From Aminobacter sp039907765 (GTDB taxonomy: Bacteria > Pseudomonadota > Alphaproteobacteria > Rhizobiales > Rhizobiaceae): a stretch of DNA of 64,000 bases. The stretch's first letter is position 1. Every line of letters starts with the position of its first letter. Where the stretch lies: positions 62,001 to 126,000 of the forward strand of contig NZ_JARDJI010000001.1 of assembly GCF_039907765.1 (NCBI RefSeq), written 5' to 3'. The notes beneath the pieces were generated by a model, which did not search any database, was not told where the DNA came from, and saw nothing but the letters and a program-made list of their open reading frames with translations. Positions 1-8,507 of this stretch are shown in pieces. The position numbers were made by a program, and so were the translations under genes.

Positions 1-125
1 TCTGAAGCGGCATGCTGAACCAGTGCGGCGCAATGAATTGTCCTGCCAGGTTAGACGGTTGCGCCGGCCGAAGAAACCGGTCCAACTGCACAGCTGACGG
101 GAATCATGCCTGAGGAGGGGAGACG

Positions 126-1484
126 TTGGACGCTGCGTCCAGGGTCACGCATGTAGGCGCTTTCGACGTGACCACCAGGACGGTGCTGGCGATCGCCGTG
201 CCGATGACGCTCGCCTATCTGACGACGCCGCTCATCGGCGTGGTCGGCACGGCGGTGGTCGGGCAGTTCGGCGATGCGGCCCTGCTCGGCGGACTGGCCG
301 CGGGCGCCGTCGCCTTCGACGTCGTCTTCACCAGCTTCAATTTCCTGCGCGCCGGTACCACGGCCCTGGTGGCCCAGGCCGTCGGCCGCGACGACGATGC
401 CGAGCAGCAGGCCGTGTTCTGGCGGGCGACGGTGATCGCCGTGGTCGCCGGCCTGCTTTTGATGCTTGCGGCGCCGCTCACTTCGCTCGCCGGGCAATGG
501 TTCATGTCGGCCGAGCCGCGCGTCAGCGAGACACTCGACGCCTATGTCCGCATCCGCATGCTGGGGGCGCCGTTCGCGCTCGTCAACTACGCCGTGCTCG
601 GCTATGTGCTCGGCCGCGGCGAGGGCGGTTTCGGCCTGTTGCTGCAGGCGACGCTCAACGGCGTCAACATCGTGTTGTCCATCCTCCTCGGACTGGAGCT
701 GGGCTGGGGCGTCGAAGGCGTGGCCTGGGCGGCGGTGGGCGGCGAGGTGGCGGGCACTTTTCTCGGGCTCGCCGTGCTCATGCGGCGGTTCGGCCGGCAG
801 CCGCCGCTGGCGCGCGCCGGCATCTTCGACGGCAAGGCGTTTCGCCGGCTGTTCGTGCTCAACCGCGACATCATGATCCGCTCCTTTGCGCTGCTCGCGG
901 CCTTTGCGCTGTTCACCCGCCAGGGCGTGCAGTTCGGCACCGCGACGCTGGCGGCCAACGCCGTGCTGATGAACTTTTTCCTCGTCGCGAGCTTCTTCCT
1001 CGACGGTTTCGCCACCGCGGCCGAACAACTGGCCGGACGGGCGATCGGCGCCCGCTACGAGGCGGCCTTCCGCAAGGCGGTCCGGCTCTGCTCGGTCTGG
1101 GGTTTCGCGATGGCCGGCGTCATGGCGCTCGTCCTGCTCGCCTTCGGCGGCAGCTTCGTCGCGATGATCTCGACGGCGGAGGATGTGCGTGCCGTGGCGA
1201 TGGCGTTTCTGCCCTGGGCAGCTTTCACTGCCTTGAGCGGCGTCCTCGCCTTCCAGATGGACGGCGTGTTCATAGGCGCCGCCTGGTCGCGCGACATGCG
1301 CAACATGATGCTGCTGTCGCTGCTCGTGTTCGTGGCCGCGCTGGCGACACTCCCGGTCGCCTTCGGCAATGCCGGCCTATGGATGTCGCTGCATCTGTTC
1401 CTGATCGCGCGCGGCCTGTCGCTGCTCGCGCTGCTGCGGCCGAGGGCGCGCACGGCCTTTCACAGCGGTGCCGCGGTCCACTGA
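126..1484 (+). CDS. MATE family efflux transporter (DinF-like)
   Basis: Predicted inner-membrane multidrug/toxin exporter, 452 residues, the usual MATE length, driven by H+ or Na+. Hydrophobic segments run through the whole chain, with the family-like start PMTLAYLTTPLIGVVGTAVV near residue 20 and two similar halves. The start chosen is TTG at 126 because a strong GAGGAGGGGAG ribosome site lies just upstream; an in-frame GTG at 168 is the alternative. The 3' end overlaps the convergent pyrD gene by 25 bp. The similarity is to the DinF subgroup; the substrate cannot be inferred. Confidence 0.9.
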   Translation: MDAASRVTHVGAFDVTTRTVLAIAVPMTLAYLTTPLIGVVGTAVVGQFGDAALLGGLAAGAVAFDVVFTSFNFLRAGTTALVAQAVGRDDDAEQQAVFWRATVIAVVAGLLLMLAAPLTSLAGQWFMSAEPRVSETLDAYVRIRMLGAPFALVNYAVLGYVLGRGEGGFGLLLQATLNGVNIVLSILLGLELGWGVEGVAWAAVGGEVAGTFLGLAVLMRRFGRQPPLARAGIFDGKAFRRLFVLNRDIMIRSFALLAAFALFTRQGVQFGTATLAANAVLMNFFLVASFFLDGFATAAEQLAGRAIGARYEAAFRKAVRLCSVWGFAMAGVMALVLLAFGGSFVAMISTAEDVRAVAMAFLPWAAFTALSGVLAFQMDGVFIGAAWSRDMRNMMLLSLLVFVAALATLPVAFGNAGLWMSLHLFLIARGLSLLALLRPRARTAFHSGAAVH

Positions 1485-2536
1485 TCGAGCTTGCTGTCGC
1501 GCAGTTTGGAGATGCTTTCCAGGCCCTCGCGCCGTGCGAAGTCGGACATGCCGCGGACGATGCGCGCCGGCAGCGACGGCCCGGCATAGACCATGCCGGT
1601 ATAGATCTGCACGAGGTCGGCGCCGGCGCGGATCTTCTCGAGCGCGGTGTCGGTGGAATCCACTCCGCCGACGCCGATGATGGCGCGCTCGGGGCCGACC
1701 AGCTTGCGCATGCGGGCGAGCACCGCGGTGGAGCGCGCAAACAGCGGCTTGCCGGAGAGGCCGCCGGTTTCGCCGGTGTTGGCTGTGCTGCGCAGCGGCG
1801 GCCGCGTGATGGTGGTGTTGGAGACGATGATGCCGTCGATCGCCTTTTCGGTCACTTCGGCGGCGATGTCCTCGAGCTCTGCCTCGTGCAGGTCGGGCGC
1901 GATCTTGAGGAAGATCGGCACCGCCTGGCCGGCTTCGGCGCGGGCGATCATGACGCTGGCCAACAGTTCGGCCAGCTGCTCGCGCGCCTGCATGTTGCGC
2001 AGGCCCGGCGTGTTGGGCGACGAGATGTTGACGGTCAGATAGGAGGCGTGGCGGGCAAAGCGCTTCACGCCGATGACGTAGTCGGCGATCCGGTTGGCGC
2101 TGTCCTTGTTGGCGCCGATGTTGACGCCGACGATGCCCGGACGGCGGGCGCGGGCCGCAAGCCGTCGCTCGGCGGCGTCATGACCCTCGTTGTTGAAGCC
2201 GAGCCGGTTGATGACGGCGTCGTCCTCGACGAGGCGGAAGATGCGCGGCCTGGGGTTGCCCGCCTGCGGCAGCGGTGTGACCGTGCCCACCTCGGCGAAG
2301 CCGAAGCCGAGGCCGAGCAGCGCATCGGGCACCTCGGCGTTCTTGTCATAGCCGGCGGCCATGCCGAGCGGGTTGGGGAAGTCGAGGCCGGCGACCTTGA
2401 CCCTGAGCCGGGCATCCTGCGGCGCGCGACCGCCGACCGGGAGGCCGCAACGCAGCGCCTTGATCGACAGCCCGTGCGCGGCCTCCGGATCGAAGCCGAA
2501 GAGCAGGTGGCGTCCAAGCCGGTCGAATGCATTCAT
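1460..2536 (-). CDS. pyrD: dihydroorotate dehydrogenase (quinone), class 2
   Basis: Membrane-associated FMN enzyme that oxidises dihydroorotate to orotate in pyrimidine synthesis and passes electrons to quinone. 358 residues, right for class 2. Visible family signatures are GLDFPNPLGMAAGYDKNAE-like residues near the N-terminus, FGFAEVGTVTP, NINISSPNTPGLR-like residues, and a C-terminal glycine-rich IIGVGGVDS phosphate-binding stretch. The start ATG at 2536 overlaps the stop of the upstream DUF952 gene as ATGA, so the two are translationally coupled. The reading frame continues upstream of this ATG but loses family similarity. Confidence 0.95.
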   Translation of the reverse strand: MNAFDRLGRHLLFGFDPEAAHGLSIKALRCGLPVGGRAPQDARLRVKVAGLDFPNPLGMAAGYDKNAEVPDALLGLGFGFAEVGTVTPLPQAGNPRPRIFRLVEDDAVINRLGFNNEGHDAAERRLAARARRPGIVGVNIGANKDSANRIADYVIGVKRFARHASYLTVNISSPNTPGLRNMQAREQLAELLASVMIARAEAGQAVPIFLKIAPDLHEAELEDIAAEVTEKAIDGIIVSNTTITRPPLRSTANTGETGGLSGKPLFARSTAVLARMRKLVGPERAIIGVGGVDSTDTALEKIRAGADLVQIYTGMVYAGPSLPARIVRGMSDFARREGLESISKLRDSKLDQWTAAPL

Positions 2537-2883
2537 TCCCGTTCGAGCTCCGGAAAGTCGTGGCTGCCGTCTGCCTCGAGCGGCAGCGGCCGGACCCAGA
2601 CGGCGGCTGCCGTCTGGAGCGGGGCGTAGAGATGCGGGAACAGGGCGCCGCCGCGCGAGACCTCGTATTTCAAGGCCGCGCCGAGGCTGTCGGCGTCGAT
2701 GGCGACCAGGAGCAGGTCGGCCTGGCCGGCGAAGTGCCTTGCCGCTGTTTCCCTGACCTGTCCGGCGGTCGAGAAATGGATGAAGCCGTCGGCCAGATCG
2801 ACCGGGGCGCCTTCGAAAACCCCCTTGCGCTCGGCGTCGCGCCATAGCGGCTCGGGGCAGATCTTGTAGATGGTCTTCGTCAT
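2533..2883 (-). CDS. DUF952 domain-containing protein
   Basis: Small cytoplasmic protein of 116 residues, start chosen at MTKTIYKI because family members begin there; a further in-frame ATG pair lies at 2905-2910. The DUF952 hallmarks are the IYKICPEPLW opening and the ADGFIHFSTAGQV segment, followed by a VAIDADSLG strand and an RGGALFPHLYAPL motif. The biochemical role of DUF952 is not established. It precedes pyrD with a 4-bp overlap, an arrangement that I recall as common in rhizobia, which suggests co-expression rather than a shared pathway. Confidence 0.85.
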   Translation of the reverse strand: MTKTIYKICPEPLWRDAERKGVFEGAPVDLADGFIHFSTAGQVRETAARHFAGQADLLLVAIDADSLGAALKYEVSRGGALFPHLYAPLQTAAAVWVRPLPLEADGSHDFPELERE

Positions 2884-2996
2884 ACGGGCGCTATAGGCTG
2901 AAAGCATCATGCGTGGAAGGGCGGCAAGCCTCGCCCCACCGTAATTTGGGCCTATTGGGGCGCGATAATGGCGCCGGGTCGAAAATGGAGAATGCC

Positions 2997-3431
2997 ATGC
3001 GCCAGAGTGCAATCCTGCTCGTCCCCCTGCTGGCCGGCCTGGGCATGGGGAACGCCTCGGCAGCCGAGGCCCAGCGCTACCAGATGGAGAAGACCGAGAA
3101 GGGCTACGTGCGCATGGACACGCGGACCGGCGAGATGTCGATCTGCGAGGACCGCGACGGCCAGCTCGTCTGCAAGCTGGCCGCCGACGAGCGCTCGGCG
3201 CTGCAGGACGAGATCGACCGGCTGCAGACGGAGCTCAAGGATCTCGACCAGCGTGTGGTCAAGCTCGAGGGCTCGCTGGCCCAGAAATTCGAATCGACCC
3301 TGCCGAGCGAAGAGGAGTTCGAGAAGACGATGGGCTACATGGAGCGCTTCTTCCGCAGCTTCCTGGGCATCGTGAAGGACTTCGAGAATGAAAAGACCGG
3401 CCAGCCGGCGCCTGCCCCCGACCGGACCTGA
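2997..3431 (+). CDS. exported coiled-coil protein, unknown function
   Basis: 144 residues. Start chosen at the second of two close ATGs because GGAG sits 6 bp before it. Residues 1-25 form a signal peptide (hydrophobic core AILLVPLLAGLGM, cleavage likely after SAA). The mature part begins with a short segment holding two cysteines (SICEDRDGQLVCKL) and then a predicted coiled coil of heptads (about residues 65-100), and ends in a helix FEKTMGYMERFFRSFLG. It is probably periplasmic. No enzyme motif is seen. It stands alone between pyrD/DUF952 and a response regulator. Confidence 0.75.
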   Translation: MRQSAILLVPLLAGLGMGNASAAEAQRYQMEKTEKGYVRMDTRTGEMSICEDRDGQLVCKLAADERSALQDEIDRLQTELKDLDQRVVKLEGSLAQKFESTLPSEEEFEKTMGYMERFFRSFLGIVKDFENEKTGQPAPAPDRT

Positions 3432-3584
3432 ACCGCGGACGGCCCGCCGATGCCCGAAAGTTGCGCATGAAGCGTATTCTGGAGGCCCGACTTCCGTTTA
3501 ACTGCTTGAAAAGGCGCCACCGGGCCGCATAATCGCGCCCGACGGTCCATGGCGCGCAGATGGCCGGGATCTCGGGAGGGACAA

Positions 3585-4241
3585 TTGTCGGCAGGCCACA
3601 AGTTCGTCATCGCAGACGATCATCCGCTATTCCGGGGCGCGCTCAAGCAGGCCATCGCCGGGTTGGCCGACGTGTCGAGCGTGCTCGAGGCCGGCGATTT
3701 CGAAAGCGTCAAGGCGATCGTCGCCGCCAATGACGACCTGGACATCGTGCTGCTCGACCTTTCGATGCCGGGCGCCAGCGGCCTGTCGGGGCTGATCTCG
3801 CTGCGCGGCGTCCATGCCACGGTTCCGGTCGTCATCGTTTCGGCCACCGACGATCCCGAAACCATCCGCCGCGCGCTGGAGCTCGGCGCCTCGGGCTTCA
3901 TCTCGAAATCGGCGAGCATGGACGAGATCCGCGAGGCGATCGAGACGGTGCTGTCGGGCGAAATCATCGCGCCGAGCGACATCGACCTCGGCGTGGAGCG
4001 CGATCCGGAGATTTCCGATCTCATCAAGCGCCTGCAGTCGCTGACGCCGCAGCAGACGCGGGTGCTGGGCATGCTGGCCGAAGGGCTGTTGAACAAGCAG
4101 ATTGCCTACGAGCTCGGCGTGTCGGAGGCGACCATCAAGGCGCATGTCTCGGCCATCCTGCAGAAGCTCGGCGTCGACAGCCGCACCCAGGCGGTGATCC
4201 TGCTCTCCAAGATCGGCAGCGAGCCGCGCATCGCCTCCTGA
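3585..4241 (+). CDS. LuxR/NarL-type response regulator (CrbR/ErdR-like)
   Basis: Two-component response regulator of 218 residues. The N-terminal receiver has the acidic pair D11-D12 and phosphoacceptor D58 (VLLDLSMPG), the conserved Thr/Ser as VVSATDD-like and Lys in SKSAS; the C-terminal LuxR helix-turn-helix runs from LTPQQTRVLGMLAEG to LGVDSRTQAV. The start is TTG at 3585, preceded by GGGAGGG; an upstream ATG at 3549 has no ribosome site. It is convergent with the SLC5-histidine kinase, whose stop lies 2 bp away. This pairing resembles CrbS/CrbR (MxtR/ErdR), which controls acetate activation in gammaproteobacteria. Confidence 0.88.
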   Translation: MSAGHKFVIADDHPLFRGALKQAIAGLADVSSVLEAGDFESVKAIVAANDDLDIVLLDLSMPGASGLSGLISLRGVHATVPVVIVSATDDPETIRRALELGASGFISKSASMDEIREAIETVLSGEIIAPSDIDLGVERDPEISDLIKRLQSLTPQQTRVLGMLAEGLLNKQIAYELGVSEATIKAHVSAILQKLGVDSRTQAVILLSKIGSEPRIAS

Positions 4242-4243
4242 GC

Positions 4244-7200
4244 CTATTCCGCGGCGTGGGCCATCCGCCGCATGCGGTTCATCAGCGTCCTGAGCACGGC
4301 CGGTTTCAGCGGCTTGTTGAGCACGATGACATCGATCGCGTCGGCGGCCGCGCGCACCTCGTTCGAACGATCGGCGGTGATGAGCACGGCGGGGGTGGTC
4401 TCGCCGAAGCTGGCGCGCAGGGCCTGGATGACGTCGAGGCCGTTCTCGCCGTCGAGATGGTAGTCGGCGAGGATGACTTCCGGCGCGGGGCCGTCCGTGG
4501 CGGCTGCAGCGAACTCGACCGTGCCCGAATAGGTGCGCACCGCGCAGCCCCAGCCTTCGAGCAGCAGGCGCATGCCTTCGAGGATGCGGGCGTCGTTGTC
4601 GATGCAGATCACCCTGAGGCCGTCGAGCACCGCGCCCGCCTGCACGCGCGGCCGCGCAGCCGAGGCGGCAGGCAAAGCCTCGGTCGTGGTGACGGGCAGG
4701 ATGACCGAGAAGCGCGTGCCCTTGTTCTTGAGCGAATGGATGCGGATCTCGAGCTTCAGCACGCGCGCGATGCGGTCGACGATCGACAGGCCCAGCCCCA
4801 ACCCCTGCGCCTCGCGCACGCCGTCGTCGAGACGGGTGAACTCGTTGAAGACGGTGCCGAGCTTGTCGGCGGCGATGCCGATGCCGGTGTCGATGACCTG
4901 GATCTCGGCGAGTTCGCCGCGCCGCCTGACGCCGACGAGGATGCGCCCCGAGCGGGTGTATTTGATGGCGTTGGAGACCAGGTTCTGGATCAGCCGGCGC
5001 AGCAGGTTGCGGTCGGTCTCGACCGCGAGCCTGGACGGCACGATGACGAGGTCGAGGTCCTTGGCGCGCGCCATGGGTTGGAAGTCGGTGCCGATCTGGC
5101 GCAGCAGGCCGTCGAGGCGGAAGGCGGATTCGGCCGGCTTCATGGCGCCGGCGTCCAGGCGCGAAATGTCGAGCACCGCACCCAGAATCGTCTCGACCGA
5201 TTCCAGCGAGGATTCGATGTTGCGCGCCGCCTGGCCGGCCGTCCCCTTGCCGGCCTTCTCGATCAGCGACGAGCAGTAGAGGCGGGCGGCGTTGAGCGGC
5301 TGCAGGATGTCGTGGCCGGCGGCCGCCAGGAAGCGCGTCTTGCCGAGATTGGCCTCCTCGGCGAGCATCTGCGCCTGCGCCAGCTCCTCGTTGACGCGGG
5401 TGAGTTCGGCGGTGCGGCTCTTCACGCGCTGCTCGAGCGATTCGTTGGCGCGCTTGAGCGCGAGGTCGGCGGCGACGCGCGCCGAGATGTCGGTGTAGGT
5501 CGCCACGATGCCGCCGTCGGGCATCGGGTTGGAGCGCATCTCGATGATGCGGCCACTCGTCTTGAGTTCGATCTGCCATGGTCCGCCGAAGCCGGTAAGG
5601 CGGTTGAGCGCGGTCAAGCGCGAGGCCTGCGCAATGTCGCCGCGCGCCACGAGGTAGCCGAGGATGCGGTCGATCGAAACGCCGACCTGGCCCATGTCGT
5701 CGGGCAGGTCGAACAGCGACCGGTACTGCCGGTTCCAGCAGATCAGCCTGAAGTCCTGGTCGAAGACGGTGATGCCCTGTTCCATCTGGTCGAGGGCGAT
5801 CTGCAGCAGGTCGCGGTTGTGCTGCAGCGCCTCGGTAGCGTCGTCGAGCAGCCGGAACGTGTCCTTGGCGGAGTTGTCGCCGCGCTTGAACAGCAGCGAC
5901 AGGATGAGCCGGGCCGACGATGAGCCGACCGCGCTGGCGAGCAGCTGCTCGGAGAAGCGGATGACGTCCATGCCCGCCTGCTCGTTGCCGACGAGCTTGC
6001 TGCCGCTCTCGTTCTGGAAGGTCTGGAACGAGCGTTCTGTGCGCTCGACGCCGAGGTAGCGGGCGATCGTATCCTTGAGGTCGTTGACGGTGATCGCCGT
6101 GCGGAAGCGGCGCAGGCTCGGCATCGGGCTGGTGTCGCGCGGCACGAAGATCGACGCCTGGATGCGTTCGAGCGGCACGGATGCGCGCGACAGCGAGCCG
6201 AGCACGAAGAACAGCGTGTTGACGGCGAGGCTCCAGAGGACGCCATGGTTGAGCGGCTCGGCCACGGTGCCGAAAAGCGCCTGCGGGCGAAGCGCCTCTA
6301 TGCCGAAGAGGCCGTCGGAGATAATCGAGGCGCCGGGCGAGGCGAGCGAAGGCAAGAGCAGGGTGTAAAACCAGGTGGCGATGCCGGCGGTCATGCCGAG
6401 GGCCGCGCCGCGGGCATTGGCGCGTCGCCAGATCAGGCCGCCGATGAAAGCCGGCGCGAACTGGGCGATGGCCGCGAACGACATCAGACCGATCGAGGAG
6501 AGCCGCGTGCTGTTGGTGCTTTCGCGGTAGTAGAGGAAGGCGACGAACAGGATGATGAAGATCGAGGCGCGGCGGATGTTGAGGATGATCGCCGACCAGT
6601 CCTCGGTGTTGCCGGCCTTGGTGTTGATCAGGCGGCGCACGAAGATCGGGATCACCAGGTCGTTGGAGATCATGATCGACAGCGCCACGCTTTCCACGAT
6701 GACCATGGCGGTGGCGGCGGACAGGCCGCCGATGAAGGCAACCATCGCCAGGAAGTCGTAGCCTTCGAACAGCGGCAGCGACAGCACGTAGAGGTCGCCC
6801 GTGGTGCCGCCGCCGACGACGGCGAGGCCGGCAAAGGCGATCGGCAGCACGAACAGGTTGATGGCGACCAGATAGGCCGGAAACACCCATGCGGCCGTGC
6901 GCAGCTCGCTGTCGCTGCGGTTCTCGACGATCATCACGTAGAACTGGCGCGGTAGCATGACGATGGCAAAGCCGCTCATGACGGTGACGACCAGCCAGGT
7001 GCCGAGCGACGTGCCGTAGCCCATGGCATCTGCCGCCTGGGTGTTGGCGGCGAAGCTCTTGAACATGTCGCCGGGGCCTCCGAACAGGCCGAAGGTGACG
7101 AACAGGCCGACGGCCAGGAACGCCACGAGCTTGACGATGGACTCGACCGCGACGGCCAGCACCAGACCGTTCTGGTGCTCGGTGGCGTCGGCGTGGCGGG

Positions 7201-7738
7201 TGCCGAACAAAACGGCGAACAGGGCGAGCAGCAGCGCCACGACCAGCGAGATGTCGCTGACGAACGGATCGAAGGACGGCGGCGAGCCGCTGTAGTGCTC
7301 GACCATCAGGCTGACCGAGCCCGAGATCGCCTTGAGCTGCAGGGCGATGTAGGGCACCGCGCCCACGGTGGCGATCAGCGTGGCGATGGAGGCGACGGTG
7401 AAGCTCTTGCCGTAGCGGGCGCCGAGGAAGTCGGCGATGGAGGTGATCTTTTCGGCCTTGGCCAGCTTGATGACGCGGCTGAGCAGCGGGAAGCCGAACA
7501 TGAACACCAGCACCGGCCCGATATAGATGGCGAGGAACTCGAGCCCGCGTTCCGAGGCGAGACCCACCGACCCGAAGAACGTCCAGGAGGTGCAGTAGAT
7601 GGCAAGGCTCAGCGCATAGATGAACGGCCGCGGGCGACCGGGTGCCCAGCTGGCGGCCCGGCGGTCGCCGATGCTCGCGATCGCGAACAGCAGCGACACA
7701 TAGGCGATGGCGATGAAGACGATGGCCAGGCCTTGCAC
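4244..7738 (-). CDS. hybrid sensor: SLC5 transporter domain + PAS + histidine kinase + receiver (CrbS-like)
   Basis: 1164 residues, GTG start with GGAGAAGG upstream. Residues about 1-520 are a sodium/solute-symporter-like (SLC5) membrane domain with roughly 13 hydrophobic segments. A linker and a PAS domain (IALDQMEQGITVFDQDFRLICWNRQ) follow, then a coiled coil, HisKA with phospho-His about H809 (AAGHDILQPLNAARL), an HATPase domain (NLVSNAIKYTRSGRI, DTGIGI, GLGLGLSIV) and a C-terminal receiver with D1092 (LADYHLDGENG). The architecture is that of CrbS/MxtR and CbrA. The likely partner is the convergent LuxR regulator. Whether the transporter domain moves a solute or only senses it cannot be told from sequence. 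Confidence 0.92.
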   Translation of the reverse strand: MQGLAIVFIAIAYVSLLFAIASIGDRRAASWAPGRPRPFIYALSLAIYCTSWTFFGSVGLASERGLEFLAIYIGPVLVFMFGFPLLSRVIKLAKAEKITSIADFLGARYGKSFTVASIATLIATVGAVPYIALQLKAISGSVSLMVEHYSGSPPSFDPFVSDISLVVALLLALFAVLFGTRHADATEHQNGLVLAVAVESIVKLVAFLAVGLFVTFGLFGGPGDMFKSFAANTQAADAMGYGTSLGTWLVVTVMSGFAIVMLPRQFYVMIVENRSDSELRTAAWVFPAYLVAINLFVLPIAFAGLAVVGGGTTGDLYVLSLPLFEGYDFLAMVAFIGGLSAATAMVIVESVALSIMISNDLVIPIFVRRLINTKAGNTEDWSAIILNIRRASIFIILFVAFLYYRESTNSTRLSSIGLMSFAAIAQFAPAFIGGLIWRRANARGAALGMTAGIATWFYTLLLPSLASPGASIISDGLFGIEALRPQALFGTVAEPLNHGVLWSLAVNTLFFVLGSLSRASVPLERIQASIFVPRDTSPMPSLRRFRTAITVNDLKDTIARYLGVERTERSFQTFQNESGSKLVGNEQAGMDVIRFSEQLLASAVGSSSARLILSLLFKRGDNSAKDTFRLLDDATEALQHNRDLLQIALDQMEQGITVFDQDFRLICWNRQYRSLFDLPDDMGQVGVSIDRILGYLVARGDIAQASRLTALNRLTGFGGPWQIELKTSGRIIEMRSNPMPDGGIVATYTDISARVAADLALKRANESLEQRVKSRTAELTRVNEELAQAQMLAEEANLGKTRFLAAAGHDILQPLNAARLYCSSLIEKAGKGTAGQAARNIESSLESVETILGAVLDISRLDAGAMKPAESAFRLDGLLRQIGTDFQPMARAKDLDLVIVPSRLAVETDRNLLRRLIQNLVSNAIKYTRSGRILVGVRRRGELAEIQVIDTGIGIAADKLGTVFNEFTRLDDGVREAQGLGLGLSIVDRIARVLKLEIRIHSLKNKGTRFSVILPVTTTEALPAASAARPRVQAGAVLDGLRVICIDNDARILEGMRLLLEGWGCAVRTYSGTVEFAAAATDGPAPEVILADYHLDGENGLDVIQALRASFGETTPAVLITADRSNEVRAAADAIDVIVLNKPLKPAVLRTLMNRMRRMAHAAE

Positions 7739-7979
7739 GTCGAGCGCCTTCTCCGGATCCGGGCCGCTTCCCGGGCCTTTCCGCCGGAGGCAATCACAGC
7801 TTGGTTGCCAAGTCCATTATCCTTGTCGCCTAGAGGCTTTCCGCAGGGTCGGGTCCGGCTTGTACGCTGTCGTTGCATTGACGGGTTTTGCACGCGGAGG
7901 TTTTTGCTATGGTGGCGGCGCTCGGCGACGGACGGCGGGGAACGATTCGCCTTTTTGCAGATCGTGAATGGAGGGTTCT

Positions 7980-8396
7980 ATGCTAAAGGAATTCCAGGAG
8001 TTCATCTCCAAGGGCAACGTGATGGACTTGGCCGTCGGCGTGATCATCGGCGGCGCCTTCGGATTGATCGTGTCGTCGCTGGTTGGCGATATCATCATGC
8101 CGATCATCGGCATGGCTGGAAGCGCGGATTTCTCGAACTATTTCGTCCCGCTTTCGGACGCGGTGACCGCGACGTCGCTGGAAGAGGCGAAAAAGCAGGG
8201 GCCGGTGTTCGCGTACGGCAACTTCATCACCGTCGTCATCAACTTCCTGATCCTGGCCTGGATCATCTTCCTGATGGTCAAGGCCGTGAATACCATGCGC
8301 AAGAAGCTCGAGAAGGAGAAGGCGGCCGAGCCGGCTGCACCTGCGGCCGATGTGGTGCTGCTCACCGAGATCCGCGACCTTCTCGCGAAGAAGTGA
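7980..8396 (+). CDS. mscL: large-conductance mechanosensitive channel MscL
   Basis: Homopentameric inner-membrane safety valve opened by membrane tension during hypo-osmotic shock. 138 residues, the normal size. The family N-terminal helix MLKEFQEFISKGNVMDLAVG leads into TM1 (VIIGGAFGLIVSSLVGDIIMP), a periplasmic loop, TM2 (GNFITVVINFLILAWIIFLMV) and a charged C-terminal bundle ending LLTEIRDLL. The ATG at 7980 is chosen because GGAGGG precedes it at ideal spacing; an ATG 12 bp earlier is less likely. A strong terminator follows. Confidence 0.96.
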   Translation: MLKEFQEFISKGNVMDLAVGVIIGGAFGLIVSSLVGDIIMPIIGMAGSADFSNYFVPLSDAVTATSLEEAKKQGPVFAYGNFITVVINFLILAWIIFLMVKAVNTMRKKLEKEKAAEPAAPAADVVLLTEIRDLLAKK

Positions 8397-8416
8397 CGTC
8401 TTTCGCTGGCATGCCG

Positions 8417-8456
8417 AAAACCCCCGCGTGGCTGGCCCAGCGGGGGTTTTTTCGTT
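8417..8456 (+). terminator. Rho-independent terminator after mscL
   Basis: Perfect 10-bp arms AAAACCCCCG and CGGGGGTTTT flank a 14-nt loop and are followed by a T-rich run, 20 bp after the mscL stop codon. Confidence 0.88.
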
Positions 8457-8507
8457 TTGGGCGGCGCGCTAGGACTGTCGTCGAAGCCAACAGCAATCGG
8501 ATTGACC

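Noticed and set aside
1..125. Possible end of an upstream gene (frame ending at TGA 16-18)
   Set aside because: Only five codons are visible and no similarity can be judged, so no partial gene is reported.
51..1028. Long minus-strand open frame opposite the MATE gene
   Set aside because: Composition is His/Arg/Glu-rich without family motifs and mirrors the coding strand; it is a shadow of high-GC coding DNA.
3627..7793. 1388-codon minus-strand frame through the sensor kinase region
   Set aside because: It is Arg/His/Pro-rich low-complexity and lies in another frame of the clear 1164-residue kinase; no domain is seen.
7878..7913. Promoter for mscL (TTGACG and TATGGT)
   Set aside because: The spacing is 24 bp, too long for a sigma-70 promoter, and the other pairing gives only 14 bp.
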